A stretch of DNA of 64,000 nucleotides from the NCBI RefSeq assembly GCF_001482405.1, contig NZ_LPXO01000002.1, positions 1-64,000 of the forward strand. Reading direction: 5' to 3'. Under the pieces are notes generated by a model. It had not been told where the DNA came from. It did not search any database and saw nothing but the letters and a program-made list of their open reading frames with translations. The DNA is from Pseudoponticoccus marisrubri. Lineage in GTDB: Bacteria; Pseudomonadota; Alphaproteobacteria; Rhodobacterales; Rhodobacteraceae. Made by a program: the position numbers and the translations under genes. Positions 14,262 through 23,638 of the stretch are shown here, one piece after another (positions within the stretch are counted from its first letter, which is position 1; every line of letters starts with the position of its first letter).

Positions 14262-16457
14262 CTATTCCTTGTTGCCGCGCCGGATGACGTTGCCGGCATC
14301 GGATTCGATCCGGAACGCGCCCGCCGCATTGCCCGACAGGTCATTGTTCTCGAAGGTGCCGCCGGCGCCCTCGCGGATGCGGATCGCCTCGTAGGAATTG
14401 TCGTGGATCACGTTGTCCCGCACGATGGGCTGGGCGTTCTCCTTCAGCGACAGCCCGTAGAAGGCGTTGTGATGGATCTCGTTGTTCTCGATCACGCCGC
14501 GGCCGTTGTCATGGATGTAGATCGCCGATTGCTGGCCGTCGCGGAACTCGTTGTTCCAGACCACCGGGTTGGCGCGCGACTTGATCTCGAGCCCGGCATA
14601 GGTGTTGGCAAAGATCGTGTTGTTCTCGATCCGGGCGGTGGCATTTTCCGTCACCATCAGCCCCACCTGCCGGCCGTTGCGGATCACGTTGCCGGTGATC
14701 AGCGGATCATTGGCCCCGGTGACCTGGATGCCGGCCAGCGTGTTGTTGAAGATCGTGTTGTTCTCGATCCGGCCGGTGCCGTCGGTGTTCAGGAAGATGC
14801 CCGAGCCGCCGCCGTCGCGCACCGTGTTGCCGCGCACGATGGGGGCCGCGCCCTCCTTGATCTCGATCCCGGCCATGGCATTGCCGAAGATCTCGTTGTC
14901 CTCGATCACCGCGCGGCCGTTCTCGAACAGGAAGATCCCGCCCTGCGCGCCGTCATGCACCACGTTGCGGCGGATCGTGGCGCCCTTGTTGGCGCGGATC
15001 GCCACCGCGGCCAGCCCCTGCGAAGACAGGTCGCTGTCCTCCAGCGTGACCGAGCCGCCGGCGATATGCATGGCAAAGAAGCGCCCGCCGCCCTGCCGGA
15101 TGGTCAGGTTCGCCACCCGGCCCGAGGGGGCGGTCCAGCGGATCGCGTTGTCGCCGCTCACGTCCAGCACGATCTGCTCGCGCGGGCCCTTGCCGATGAT
15201 GGTCAGCGGCTTGTCCACGGTGATGCCCTGCGTGTAGGTGCCGGGATAGACCTCGATCACCGCCTCGGGCGCGGCATTGGCCACCGCCTCGGCAAGGCTG
15301 CGATAGGTGCCCCCGCCCGAGGCGCTGACCGTGATGGCGGTGCTGTCGATCCGGGGCGTGGTATTGTCGACCACGGGGGCGGTGCATTCGCGTTCGATCA
15401 CGCGCCGCGCCATCGAGGCGAAGGTATGCGTGCCGCATTCGTCCAGGTAGGCCTCGTAGCCCGCGCAGCCCAGCGACTTGGCCTCGGTCCAGAGCGCCGA
15501 GCAGCTGTTGCGCGGGGTCACGGTGGCCACGCGCGGCGGCTGGGGATCGACCGGCTGGGTGTTCGTGACGGGCGGCTGCTGGGTGACGGGCTGCCGGGTG
15601 ATGGGCGGCTGCTGCTGGATGGTGGCCGCGGCCTTCAGCACGCGGCTCTGCGGCAGGATCCGTGTCATCGGGATCGCCATGTTGAAGCCCGAGCGGCTGT
15701 CGCCGGCATGGTGCAGGCCCACCACGCGCTTGTCCGACAGGCGGATCACCGGCGAGCCGGAATTGCCGCCCAGCGTGTCGCAGGTATGGACCAGCTTGCC
15801 CTCGCCCGAGATGGCGGGCGCGGCGGCGGCACAGCCCTCGCGGCTGATATGCATGGCCTGGCCCTGCGGGTGGCCGATGATCCACAGGAACTCGGAATCC
15901 TCCGGGTCGGCCTCGGCCAGCTCCAGCTTGCCGTACTTGGTCGAGGGGTTTCCGAAGACGCGCAGCACGGTGTAGTCCAGCTCGCGGTTGGTCTCGACGA
16001 TCTGCGGGCTGACGGTGTAGCGGTCCACCCCGTCCGAGCGGCCCGGCTGGATGAAGCCCGCCACGAACTGCGCCGCCTGCACGCCGCTGACACGGCCGGT
16101 GGGATCGCCATCCATGCCCGGGATGCAGTGATGGTTGGTCAGGATGTGCTGGTCATCCACGATGAATGCAGTGCAGAACCCGGTCTTGCCATTGGTGAAC
16201 AGCATGTCCAGCCGGCCGATCGGACGGCCCAGCTTCACGATCGGGCTGTTCTCGCCATAGGTGATGATCGGCTCGTTCTGGTAATCGCCGAAGGCCTGTT
16301 CGAAGACGATGCCCCCGGCCGTGGCCGACTGGCGCGGTTGAATGAGGATCTTGCCGAAATCGTTCGGATCGAATTCCGCGGGAGCCTGCGCCGCCAGCTG
16401 CCCGGCACCAAGGCCCAGGCTGGCAGCAGCGGCGAGTGCTGGTAGAAGAAGGCGCAT
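14262..16457 (-). CDS. Secreted trypsin-like protease with parallel beta-helix domain (array member 1)
   Basis: The 731-residue protein starts with a Sec signal peptide (about 1-24). A chymotrypsin-fold domain follows with the triad His110 (LTNHHC), Asp161 (ELDYTVLR) and Ser233 (GNSGSP). A Pro/Gln/Thr linker leads to a helical hairpin with Cys319, Cys331, Cys341 and Cys358 (C-x11-C-x9-C-x16-C). Residues from about 371 form a right-handed parallel beta-helix with repeated IENNTIFNN-type rungs (NosD/DUF1565-like). Likely periplasmic or exported. It is the last gene of the array. I chose the start MRLLLPALAA because it begins the signal peptide. Confidence 0.85.
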   Translation of the reverse strand: MRLLLPALAAAASLGLGAGQLAAQAPAEFDPNDFGKILIQPRQSATAGGIVFEQAFGDYQNEPIITYGENSPIVKLGRPIGRLDMLFTNGKTGFCTAFIVDDQHILTNHHCIPGMDGDPTGRVSGVQAAQFVAGFIQPGRSDGVDRYTVSPQIVETNRELDYTVLRVFGNPSTKYGKLELAEADPEDSEFLWIIGHPQGQAMHISREGCAAAAPAISGEGKLVHTCDTLGGNSGSPVIRLSDKRVVGLHHAGDSRSGFNMAIPMTRILPQSRVLKAAATIQQQPPITRQPVTQQPPVTNTQPVDPQPPRVATVTPRNSCSALWTEAKSLGCAGYEAYLDECGTHTFASMARRVIERECTAPVVDNTTPRIDSTAITVSASGGGTYRSLAEAVANAAPEAVIEVYPGTYTQGITVDKPLTIIGKGPREQIVLDVSGDNAIRWTAPSGRVANLTIRQGGGRFFAMHIAGGSVTLEDSDLSSQGLAAVAIRANKGATIRRNVVHDGAQGGIFLFENGRAVIEDNEIFGNAMAGIEIKEGAAPIVRGNTVRDGGGSGIFLNTDGTGRIENNTIFNNTLAGIQVTGANDPLITGNVIRNGRQVGLMVTENATARIENNTIFANTYAGLEIKSRANPVVWNNEFRDGQQSAIYIHDNGRGVIENNEIHHNAFYGLSLKENAQPIVRDNVIHDNSYEAIRIREGAGGTFENNDLSGNAAGAFRIESDAGNVIRRGNKE

Positions 16458-16553
16458 CTGAATATCCCCGTTGGCATGAATGCTCTCAGGGTACCGCGTG
16501 GCACGTGACTTCGCCAAGTAAAGAATACCCTGCCCGGGGGCGTGATGCGCCTG

Positions 16554-18602
16554 CTACTGCACCGTGTTGTCGCGGCGCACGACATCTCCTGCACCGCCCA
16601 GCACGAGGAAGGGCCCGGCCCGGTTGCCGCGCAGGTCGTTGCCGGTGAACACGCCGCCGGCCGCGGTCACGAAGATCCCCGCCCCGTCATTGTCGGTCAG
16701 CGAATTGGCGGTCGCCTCGACATGGCCGTCATCCTCGACCCAGAGCGCCGCGCCGCTCTGCCCGGTGACGAGGTTGCGCAGCATCTCGGCCCGCGCCTCG
16801 GCGGTGACGAGGATGCCGGTGGTGCCCGCTCGGATCGTGTTGCGCTGGATCGCGGCGCGCGCACCGATGCGCAGCGCGATGGCCGCGACACCGGACTGGC
16901 GGATGCGGTTGTCGGCGATCTCGGCCTCGGCCCGGCGCGACACCTCGATCCCGGTATGCGCGGCGGCATTGATCAGGTTGCCGGTGATCTGGGCCCGCGC
17001 CGCGTTGGAGACACCCACCGCCGCGCGGGCATTGCGCAGGAAGATGTTGTTGCGGATCACCGCGCTGCTGCCTTCATCAGTGACGAAGACGCCCGTATGG
17101 CCATCGTTGAAGCGGTTGTCGCGCAGCTCCAGCGCGCCGCCATCCGTGACCACGATGGCGCTGTCCTCTTCACTGGTCAGGTCGCTTTGCGAGACACGCA
17201 GGCTGCCGCCCGCCAGCACCACGGCGACGCGTTTCCCGCCGCTCTGGACGAGGCGCAGCTTCTCGAGGCTGCCGCCCTTGGCGGTCCAGCGGATCAGCAC
17301 CGGGGCAGCGCCGCGGATCTCGGCCACGGCCCCCTCGCCCGGGCCGGTCAGGGTCAGCGGCTTGTCCACCACCAGTTCCTCAGCGCCCAGAGTGTAGAGC
17401 CCCGCGCCCAGCTCGATCCGCCCGCCCGGCGCGGCGGCCGCCACGGCCTGCGCGAGATCCGGCAGGTCGCCGCTGCCATCGGCGGCCAGCCGGATCAGGG
17501 CGGGGTCGACCGCCTTGTCCGCCGCACCCGGTGCGGCGCCATCGGGCGCGCCCGTGCCGCCCGGCCCCTCGGGCACGGTGCCGTCCGGGGGCGCGCCCTC
17601 GCGCGCGGTGTCGGGCGTGTCGATCACCGGTTGCGCCGTGCAGGCCCGCGTCATCAGCCCCTGAGCCAGCGGCGTGAACAGGTGGTCGGCGCATTGGTCG
17701 AGGAACACGGCATAGCCGTCGCAGCCCAGCTCGCGCGCCTCGTTCCACAGCGCGGTGCAGGTATCGCCCGGCGCGGCGCTGTCCTCGGGGGCGAAGGCCG
17801 CGACGACGGGGCTGCGCGCCATGATCTGCGACATGGGGATCGCGAAATTCACGCCAGAGCGGCTGTCGCCCGCATGGTGCAGCCCGACCACCCGCCGGTC
17901 CGAGACCCGGATCACCGGCGAGCCGGAATTGCCACCCAGCGTGTCGCAGGTATGGACCAGCTTGCCCGCATCCGAGACCGCCGGCAGGCTGGCGGCACAG
18001 CCCTCGCGGCTGATATGCTGGGCCTGCCCCATCGGATGGCCGATGATCCAGTAGAGCTCGCCATCCTCGGGCGCGTCCTTCACCAGCTCCAGCGTGCCGA
18101 ACCGATCGGCGGGCCGGCCGAAGACGCGCAGCACCGCGAAATCGAGCCCGACATCCGAGGCGACCACCGATGGATCGACGGTAAAGCGCTCGGCCCCCGC
18201 CTCGCGCCCCTGCTCGACATAGCCGGCCACGAACTGCGCCGCCTTGACCCCGCCCGTGTCGATGCCCGGCACGCAGTGATGGTTCGTCATCAGGTGTTTG
18301 TCATCCAGCACGAAGGCCGTGCAGAACCCGGTCTTGCCGTTGTTGTAGAGCAGGTCCAGACGGCCCACGGCGCGGCCGATGCGGCGCGGCGCGCTGTTCT
18401 CGCCGTAATCGCTGACCGGCTCGTTCTGGTAGGAGCCGATCGCCTGCTCGAACTCGATCCCGCCCAGCGACTGGCGCGGCGTCACGACGATCTTGCCGAA
18501 ATCCTCGGGCAGGAAGGCGATGGGCTCCTGCGCCGAGCCAGAGGCCGCGCCCAGCAGCAGCACGGCCAGGGCGCGCGCCAGGGAGGCCGGAAGGCGGCTC
18601 AT
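16554..18602 (-). CDS. Secreted trypsin-like protease with parallel beta-helix domain (array member 2)
   Basis: The 682-residue paralogue of member 1 has a signal peptide (about 1-24) and a trypsin domain with LMTNHHC, LDFAVLRVFG and GNSGSPVIR. The hairpin begins CTALWNEARELGC and keeps the C-x11-C-x9-C-x16-C spacing. A Gly/Ala/Pro/Asp-rich linker and a beta-helix from about residue 370 complete it. The beta-helix is more diverged than the protease domain. Its ATG overlaps the TGA of member 3 (ATGA), so the two are translationally coupled. Confidence 0.85.
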   Translation of the reverse strand: MSRLPASLARALAVLLLGAASGSAQEPIAFLPEDFGKIVVTPRQSLGGIEFEQAIGSYQNEPVSDYGENSAPRRIGRAVGRLDLLYNNGKTGFCTAFVLDDKHLMTNHHCVPGIDTGGVKAAQFVAGYVEQGREAGAERFTVDPSVVASDVGLDFAVLRVFGRPADRFGTLELVKDAPEDGELYWIIGHPMGQAQHISREGCAASLPAVSDAGKLVHTCDTLGGNSGSPVIRVSDRRVVGLHHAGDSRSGVNFAIPMSQIMARSPVVAAFAPEDSAAPGDTCTALWNEARELGCDGYAVFLDQCADHLFTPLAQGLMTRACTAQPVIDTPDTAREGAPPDGTVPEGPGGTGAPDGAAPGAADKAVDPALIRLAADGSGDLPDLAQAVAAAAPGGRIELGAGLYTLGAEELVVDKPLTLTGPGEGAVAEIRGAAPVLIRWTAKGGSLEKLRLVQSGGKRVAVVLAGGSLRVSQSDLTSEEDSAIVVTDGGALELRDNRFNDGHTGVFVTDEGSSAVIRNNIFLRNARAAVGVSNAARAQITGNLINAAAHTGIEVSRRAEAEIADNRIRQSGVAAIALRIGARAAIQRNTIRAGTTGILVTAEARAEMLRNLVTGQSGAALWVEDDGHVEATANSLTDNDGAGIFVTAAGGVFTGNDLRGNRAGPFLVLGGAGDVVRRDNTVQ

Positions 18603-20590
18603 TCCATGTTGTCGCGGCGGGTGAACTTCCCGGCGCCGTCCTCGATGCGGAAGGCGCTGTCGTTGAAGCGCAGGTCGTTGCCCTCGAAGGCGCCGGTGCC
18701 CGCCTCGCGCACCCAGACCCCGATCCGGCCATGGCGCAGGATCGACTTGGACAGGTCCACATGGCCGCCCGATTCCACCCGGATGGCCGAGACGCTGGGG
18801 CGCACCATCTCCGAATTGCGCACCGTCACGCTGCCCCCGTCCTGCGCGATGATGGCATGCGCGCCATCCGTGAATTCGGTCTGCGTGACGGTGCCACGGC
18901 CCCGGTCGCTGAGCAGCAGCGCGATCTTGATGTCCTCGAAGCGGCTGTCCTCCAGCGTCAGCGTCGCGCCCTGCCAGACCTCCAGCCCGGTGGTTGTGGC
19001 CTTGCTGACCTCGTTGTCGCGGATCACCGCGGTGGCATAATCCGACAGCGCGATGGCGCGGTCATGGTCGCGGAAACTGTTGCCGCGCATCTCGACCCTG
19101 GCATCCTCGCCGGTGACCAGCAGGCCCTGGTCGCCGCCCTCGAAAACATTGCTCTCGAGGAAAAGCTCCGCCTCGTAGCGGGCAAAGACCGCCGCCTCGG
19201 TGCCCGAGACCAGCCGGCTCTGCCAGATGGTCAGCTGGCCGGCATCCTGGTAGACAGCAACGCCCTTCTCGCCGGTCTGGCGGATGGTCAGCCCCTCGAT
19301 CCGTCCGCCCTCGGCCTGCCAGCGCAGCACGGCACTGCCGGCGCCGCGGATCTCGGTCGTGGCGGGATCGAGGGCGCGCAGGGTCAATGGCTTGGAGATG
19401 CCCAACCCGCGCACGCCGACATCGTAGGTGCCGGGTTCGATCAGGATATAACCGCCCTCGGGCACCTCGCGCACGGCCGAGACCAGGTCGATCACGTCGC
19501 CGCTATTGTCCTGCGCCACGCGGATCACGTTGCCGCCCGTGGGTTCGGGCCGCTCAGGCAGCGTCTCGCCGCCCTTGGCACGGTCCACCGGGGTCTCGGG
19601 CTCGGGCGCGGCGCATTGCCGGTCGCTCAGCCGCTGGGCCAGCGGCGCCAGCGCGTGGCCGCCGCAGCTTTCGAGGAAGACCGAGAACCCGTCGCAGCCC
19701 ATCTCCTTGGCCTCGGTCCAGAGCACGCGGCAGGCATCGGCCACCGGCGCCGGCGTCCTCTCTTCGGGCTCGGGCGGCGTGGCGGCGGCCTGCAGCACGC
19801 GGCTGCGCTTCAGGATTCGCGCCATGGGGATGGCGAAATTCACCCCCAGCCGGCTGTCGCCCGCATGGTGCAGCGCCACCACCCGCTGGTCGGTCACGCG
19901 GATCACCGGCGAGCCGGAATTGCCGCTGAGCGTGTCGCAGGTATGGACCAGCTTGCCCTCGTCCGAGACCGCCGGGTCGCTGGCGGCACAGCCCTCGCGG
20001 CTGATATGCTGCGACTGGCCCATCGGGTGGCCGATGATCCACAGAAGCTCGGCCGCGCCCAGATCGGAGCCGTCCAGCTCCATCCGCCCGTAGCGCGCGG
20101 ACGGATCGCCGAAGACCTGCACCACAGCATAATCCAGCGCCTCGTCCGACTCGACAGGGTTCAGGTTGACCGAGTAGCGCTCGGCCCCCGTCTCGCGCCC
20201 CGGCGTGACATAGCCCGCGACGAACTGCGCCGCCTGCACCCGGACGCCGGAATTGCCGGGGATGCAGTGGTGATTGGTCAGCAGGTGTTTCTCGTCGACG
20301 ATGAAGGCGGTGCAGAACCCGGTCTTGCCGTTCTCCAGCAGCAGGTCGAGCCGCCCGATCGGCCGGCCCAGCTGGCGCAGCGGGCTGTTCTCGCCGTAAT
20401 TCGCGATGGGCTCGTTCTGGTAGGACCCGATGGCCTGCTCGAACTGGAAGCCCGAGGTGGACTGGCGCGGCGAGACGACGATCTTGCCGAAATCCGAGGC
20501 GGGAAATTCGGCCGGCTGGGCCAGGGCGGACCCGGCGACCAGCGCAAGGGCCGCAAACGCGGAAAGGACGGGGCGAAGGCGTATCGACAT
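18599..20590 (-). CDS. Secreted trypsin-like protease with parallel beta-helix domain (array member 3)
   Basis: The 663-residue paralogue has a signal peptide MSIRLRPVLSAFAALALVAG, cut near ALAQ. The trypsin domain has LLTNHHC, LDYAVVQVFG and GNSGSPVIR. The hairpin begins CRVLWTEAKEMGC with the same four-cysteine spacing. The C-terminal beta-helix is rich in short rungs (RGNSFRDHDRAIAL, IRDNEVSKA). The start at 20590 gives a clean signal peptide; the longer frame adds a Gly/Arg-rich stretch with no such feature. It is coupled to member 2 downstream. Confidence 0.85.
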   Translation of the reverse strand: MSIRLRPVLSAFAALALVAGSALAQPAEFPASDFGKIVVSPRQSTSGFQFEQAIGSYQNEPIANYGENSPLRQLGRPIGRLDLLLENGKTGFCTAFIVDEKHLLTNHHCIPGNSGVRVQAAQFVAGYVTPGRETGAERYSVNLNPVESDEALDYAVVQVFGDPSARYGRMELDGSDLGAAELLWIIGHPMGQSQHISREGCAASDPAVSDEGKLVHTCDTLSGNSGSPVIRVTDQRVVALHHAGDSRLGVNFAIPMARILKRSRVLQAAATPPEPEERTPAPVADACRVLWTEAKEMGCDGFSVFLESCGGHALAPLAQRLSDRQCAAPEPETPVDRAKGGETLPERPEPTGGNVIRVAQDNSGDVIDLVSAVREVPEGGYILIEPGTYDVGVRGLGISKPLTLRALDPATTEIRGAGSAVLRWQAEGGRIEGLTIRQTGEKGVAVYQDAGQLTIWQSRLVSGTEAAVFARYEAELFLESNVFEGGDQGLLVTGEDARVEMRGNSFRDHDRAIALSDYATAVIRDNEVSKATTTGLEVWQGATLTLEDSRFEDIKIALLLSDRGRGTVTQTEFTDGAHAIIAQDGGSVTVRNSEMVRPSVSAIRVESGGHVDLSKSILRHGRIGVWVREAGTGAFEGNDLRFNDSAFRIEDGAGKFTRRDNME

Positions 20591-20680
20591 GGAAATATCT
20601 CGGCTCAAGCGTGATCCGAGCCTACGCCCCCCGCCCCGATCCGCCAAGTCCGGAATACCGCCAACCGCGCCCCGGCAGGC

Positions 20681-21175
20681 TCACTCCCTTGGACGGATAT
20701 TGCTGAAGCGCTCGTAATAGACCGTGCGATCCGTCGTGTCGCCATCCCGGATCGTCTGCTCCTGCCGCATGCGCAGGCTCCACCCCAGAGAGGGATCGAA
20801 GAGCAGCGTCGCCTCGCTCACATGGTCTTCGCTCTCGAAGCTGTAGTCGATCTCCCAAACCAGATGCCGGTCCGAAGGCGTGTTGTGCAACACCGTGCAG
20901 CAGCGCTGTTCGACCCGCATCCGGTAGGTGTCTTCAATGTCGGGCTCATCGTCCCAGTCCCATTCCTCTGACCAAGTCAGCACCTTGCCGTGGCGCAGCG
21001 GGTAGAAGCTGCCGCCCGTGGCATTGGTGATCGTCACGCGGGTGGCATAGTCCAAGCCCGGCAGGTCGTCACCAGTCAGGTTGATGCCAGGGCGCAACGC
21101 GTCGTCACTGTAAGAGGCCGTGACATATTTCAGCCCGTCGCGCTGCAGGCTGTCTGGGAACTCCTGACAGGACAC
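20681..21175 (-). CDS. Hypothetical protein inside the protease array
   Basis: The 164-residue frame begins at a GTG (MSCQEFPDSLQ) just after an in-frame TAG and has no signal peptide. A Tyr/Trp-rich stretch (FYPLRHGKVLTWSEEWDWDD) and beta-rich pattern later in the chain recall small secreted beta-sandwich domains that open with a PLxxGxxWxY motif, but no family is certain. Codon use is less G+C-biased than in the flanking proteases. It may be the 3' part of a larger gene that lost its signal peptide, or a separate cytosolic protein. Confidence 0.45.
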   Translation of the reverse strand: MSCQEFPDSLQRDGLKYVTASYSDDALRPGINLTGDDLPGLDYATRVTITNATGGSFYPLRHGKVLTWSEEWDWDDEPDIEDTYRMRVEQRCCTVLHNTPSDRHLVWEIDYSFESEDHVSEATLLFDPSLGWSLRMRQEQTIRDGDTTDRTVYYERFSNIRPRE

Positions 21176-21237
21176 CGTCCCAGCCTAGGCTGGCAGACGC
21201 CGCCCCGTAAACCCGCACGGCGGAATCAGCCGGCCCC

Positions 21238-22629
21238 TCAGTCGGGCCAGGCCCATGTGTCGGCCTCGGCGCGGTCCAGCTTGTCCTTGGCAATGCGCGC
21301 CAGTCCGCGCGTCTCGAAAGCCACCTTGTCCGCCGCGGCGACATTGTCCTGCATCCGGGCAAGAATGGCCGGCCCGGCGGCGGGATCGGTCAGCTCCCAG
21401 ACCTCTGTCTCCAGCGCGACCTGCGCGAGATCGGCATCCTGCAACCCGGCAAAGGCCGCCTCGCGCTGCGCCAGCGGACCTTCGAGAAAGCGCAAATAGC
21501 CTTGCCAGATCTCGCGCGCGCCGTCGGCACTGGCCTCGTCCAGCGCCAGTCGGGCGACCTCGCGATAGGTCTGCAGGTCCAGCAGGTGCAGCTCGGCCGC
21601 CTCGCGCGCTTCGAGCAGTTGCATGGACAGCTCCACCGCCGCATCCTGCAGGGCCGACAGCGCCTCAGCCTCTTGCGCCGCGCACAGCGTGCGCGCCTGT
21701 TTCTGGCCGATCGCGGCCAGCGGGTGGTCGGCGCAGGTCTCGATGAAGGCGCGAAAACCCTCGCAGCCATGCGCCTCGGCGGCCTGCCACAGCATGTCGC
21801 ACTGACCCGCCGGCGCCGGATCCACCGGGGCGGCCGCTTTCAGAACCCGGCTCTCGGCCAGGATCGCTGCCATCGGGATGGCGAAATTGTAGCCCGTCCG
21901 GTTGTCGCCCGCGTGATGCAGCCCGATCACCTTGCGATCGGTGACGCGAAAGACGGGTGACCCCGAATTGCCGCCCAGCGTGTCGCAGCTGTGCACCAGC
22001 TTGCCCTGCGGCGAGACCGCCGGGTCATCGGCGGCACAGCCCTCGCGGCTGATATGCTGGGCCTGTCCCTGCGGGTGGCCGATGATCCAAAGCACCTCGC
22101 CATTTGCCGGGGCGTCGGCCGCGATCTCGACCGTGCCGAAGCGGGACGCGGGATCGCCGAAGACCCGCAACACCGCATAGTCCAGCGGCTGGCTGGACTC
22201 GACCGGCTGGACCGAGACCTGGAAGGTCTCGGCGCCGCGCCCATGGGCGCCGTCGACATAGCCCGCCACGAACTGCGCCGCCTGCACGCCGCCCCCGTCC
22301 AGCCCGGGCACGCAGTGAAAGTTGGTCAGGATGTGGTTCTCATCCACGATGAAGGCGGTGCAGACACCGGTCTTGCCACTGGCATAGAGCATGTCCAGCC
22401 GCCCCACGGGCCGGCCCAGCTGCCGCGGCAGGCTGGTCTCACCATAGGTCAGGATCGGCTCGTTCTGGTAGTCACCGAAGGCCTGTTCCAGCACCAGCCC
22501 GCCCGCGCCCGCGGATTGCCGCGGCGCCAGGACGATCTGGCCGAAATCGGCCGGGTCGAACTCGACCTGCTGGGCGGCCCCCGCGCCGGCAAGGCAGGTT
22601 GCAAGACAAAACGACAGGAAACGTGACAC
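21238..22629 (-). CDS. Secreted trypsin-like protease with helical C-terminus (array member 4)
   Basis: The 463-residue protein is the first gene of the array. Signal peptide about 1-19, trypsin domain with LTNFHC, LDYAVLRVFG and GNSGSPVFR, and the hairpin C-x11-C-x9-C-x16-C beginning CDMLWQAAEAHGC. Instead of a beta-helix it carries about 130 residues of Ala/Glu/Leu-rich helix (ALQDAAVELSMQLLEAREAA and similar), probably a coiled coil. The GTG start at 22629 is preceded by GGAGGG. The gene lies 67 bases after purC on the same strand and may be read from the purC promoter. Confidence 0.85.
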   Translation of the reverse strand: MSRFLSFCLATCLAGAGAAQQVEFDPADFGQIVLAPRQSAGAGGLVLEQAFGDYQNEPILTYGETSLPRQLGRPVGRLDMLYASGKTGVCTAFIVDENHILTNFHCVPGLDGGGVQAAQFVAGYVDGAHGRGAETFQVSVQPVESSQPLDYAVLRVFGDPASRFGTVEIAADAPANGEVLWIIGHPQGQAQHISREGCAADDPAVSPQGKLVHSCDTLGGNSGSPVFRVTDRKVIGLHHAGDNRTGYNFAIPMAAILAESRVLKAAAPVDPAPAGQCDMLWQAAEAHGCEGFRAFIETCADHPLAAIGQKQARTLCAAQEAEALSALQDAAVELSMQLLEAREAAELHLLDLQTYREVARLALDEASADGAREIWQGYLRFLEGPLAQREAAFAGLQDADLAQVALETEVWELTDPAAGPAILARMQDNVAAADKVAFETRGLARIAKDKLDRAEADTWAWPD

Positions 22630-22639
22630 TCTGGACCCT

Positions 22640-22658
22640 CCGGCTCTGACCGAGCCGG
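22640..22658 (-). terminator. Hairpin between purC and the protease array
   Basis: CCGGCTC at 22640-22646 pairs with GAGCCGG at 22652-22658 with a five-base loop. There is no T-tract on the purC strand, so it may attenuate rather than stop read-through into the array. Confidence 0.35.
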
Positions 22659-22696
22659 AAGATGTCAGGTTTTGCCCGCGCAGGGAAGCCGCCCGA

Positions 22697-23458
22697 TCAG
22701 TTGATCAGCTTGGGCTTGGCCATGTGGGTGGCCTGCTTGGGCATCACGCCCAGCCGGCGCGCCACCTCGGTATAGGCGTCCGACAGGTTGCCGAGATCGT
22801 GGCGGAACACGTCCTTGTCCAGCTTCTGGCCCGTCTCGAGATCCCACAGCCGCATGCTGTCGGGCGAGATCTCGTCGGCCACGATCAGGCGCTGGAAATC
22901 GCCCTCGAAGACGCGGCCGATCTCGATCTTGAAATCGACCAGCCGGATGCCCACGCCGAACATCAACCCCGACATGTAGTCGTTGACCCGCAGCGCCAGC
23001 GCCACGATGTCGTCCATGTCCTGCTGGCTGGCCCAGCCGAAGGCGGCGATATGCTCCTCGGTGACCAGCGGATCGCCCAGCTTGTCGTCCTTGTAGCAGT
23101 ATTCCACGATGGGCCGGGGCAGCGGCGTGCCCTCCTCGATGCCCAGCCGCTTGGACATGGAGCCGGCGGCATAGTTGCGCACGATCACCTCCAGCGGCAC
23201 GATCTCGCAGGCGCGCACCAGCTGCTCGCGCATGTTCAGCCGCTTGAGGAAATGGGTCGGCACGCCGATCCCGTTCAGCCCGGTCATGAAGAACTCGGAC
23301 AGGCGGTTGTTCAGCACGCCCTTGCCCTCGATGACGTCCTTCTTCTCGGCGTTGAAGGCGGTGGCGTCATCCTTGAAATACTGCACGATGGTGCCCGGCT
23401 CGGGGCCTTCGTACAGGATCTTGGCCTTGCCTTCGTAGATCTTCTTGCGCCGTGCCAT
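22697..23458 (-). CDS. purC: SAICAR synthetase (phosphoribosylaminoimidazole-succinocarboxamide synthase)
   Basis: The 253-residue enzyme joins CAIR and aspartate in purine synthesis. Family landmarks are the start [20 protein letters not shown], the ATP-loop segment [13 protein letters not shown], the segment [21 protein letters not shown], and [10 protein letters not shown] with [13 protein letters not shown]. The ATG at 23458 begins this consensus; the longer frame upstream is non-coding. Its usual partners purS and purQ lie nearly 9 kb downstream on the same strand. It is divergent from the DUF1476 gene. Confidence 0.96.
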   Translation of the reverse strand: MARRKKIYEGKAKILYEGPEPGTIVQYFKDDATAFNAEKKDVIEGKGVLNNRLSEFFMTGLNGIGVPTHFLKRLNMREQLVRACEIVPLEVIVRNYAAGSMSKRLGIEEGTPLPRPIVEYCYKDDKLGDPLVTEEHIAAFGWASQQDMDDIVALALRVNDYMSGLMFGVGIRLVDFKIEIGRVFEGDFQRLIVADEISPDSMRLWDLETGQKLDKDVFRHDLGNLSDAYTEVARRLGVMPKQATHMAKPKLIN

Positions 23459-23638
23459 CGGGGCCCTTTCCCAAACAACGAAACCGCGCCGAAGCGCGGG
23501 TGGCGCAGACATAGAGCAAGCCCGCCGGCGCTGCAAGCGCGCCAAGCGCCCCGGCTGCGGCACCGCATCCCCTTGCGCAACGGGCGCCGGGGCGGCATAT
23601 CCGGATCGGAGAGATCATTTCCCGAGGGAGCCCGAGAC

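Noticed and set aside
14262-22629. Type V autotransporter or phage-defence protease cluster
   Set aside because: No beta-barrel translocator, TPS domain, nuclease, NTPase or reverse transcriptase is encoded with the proteases; the evidence supports only exported protease plus C-terminal module.
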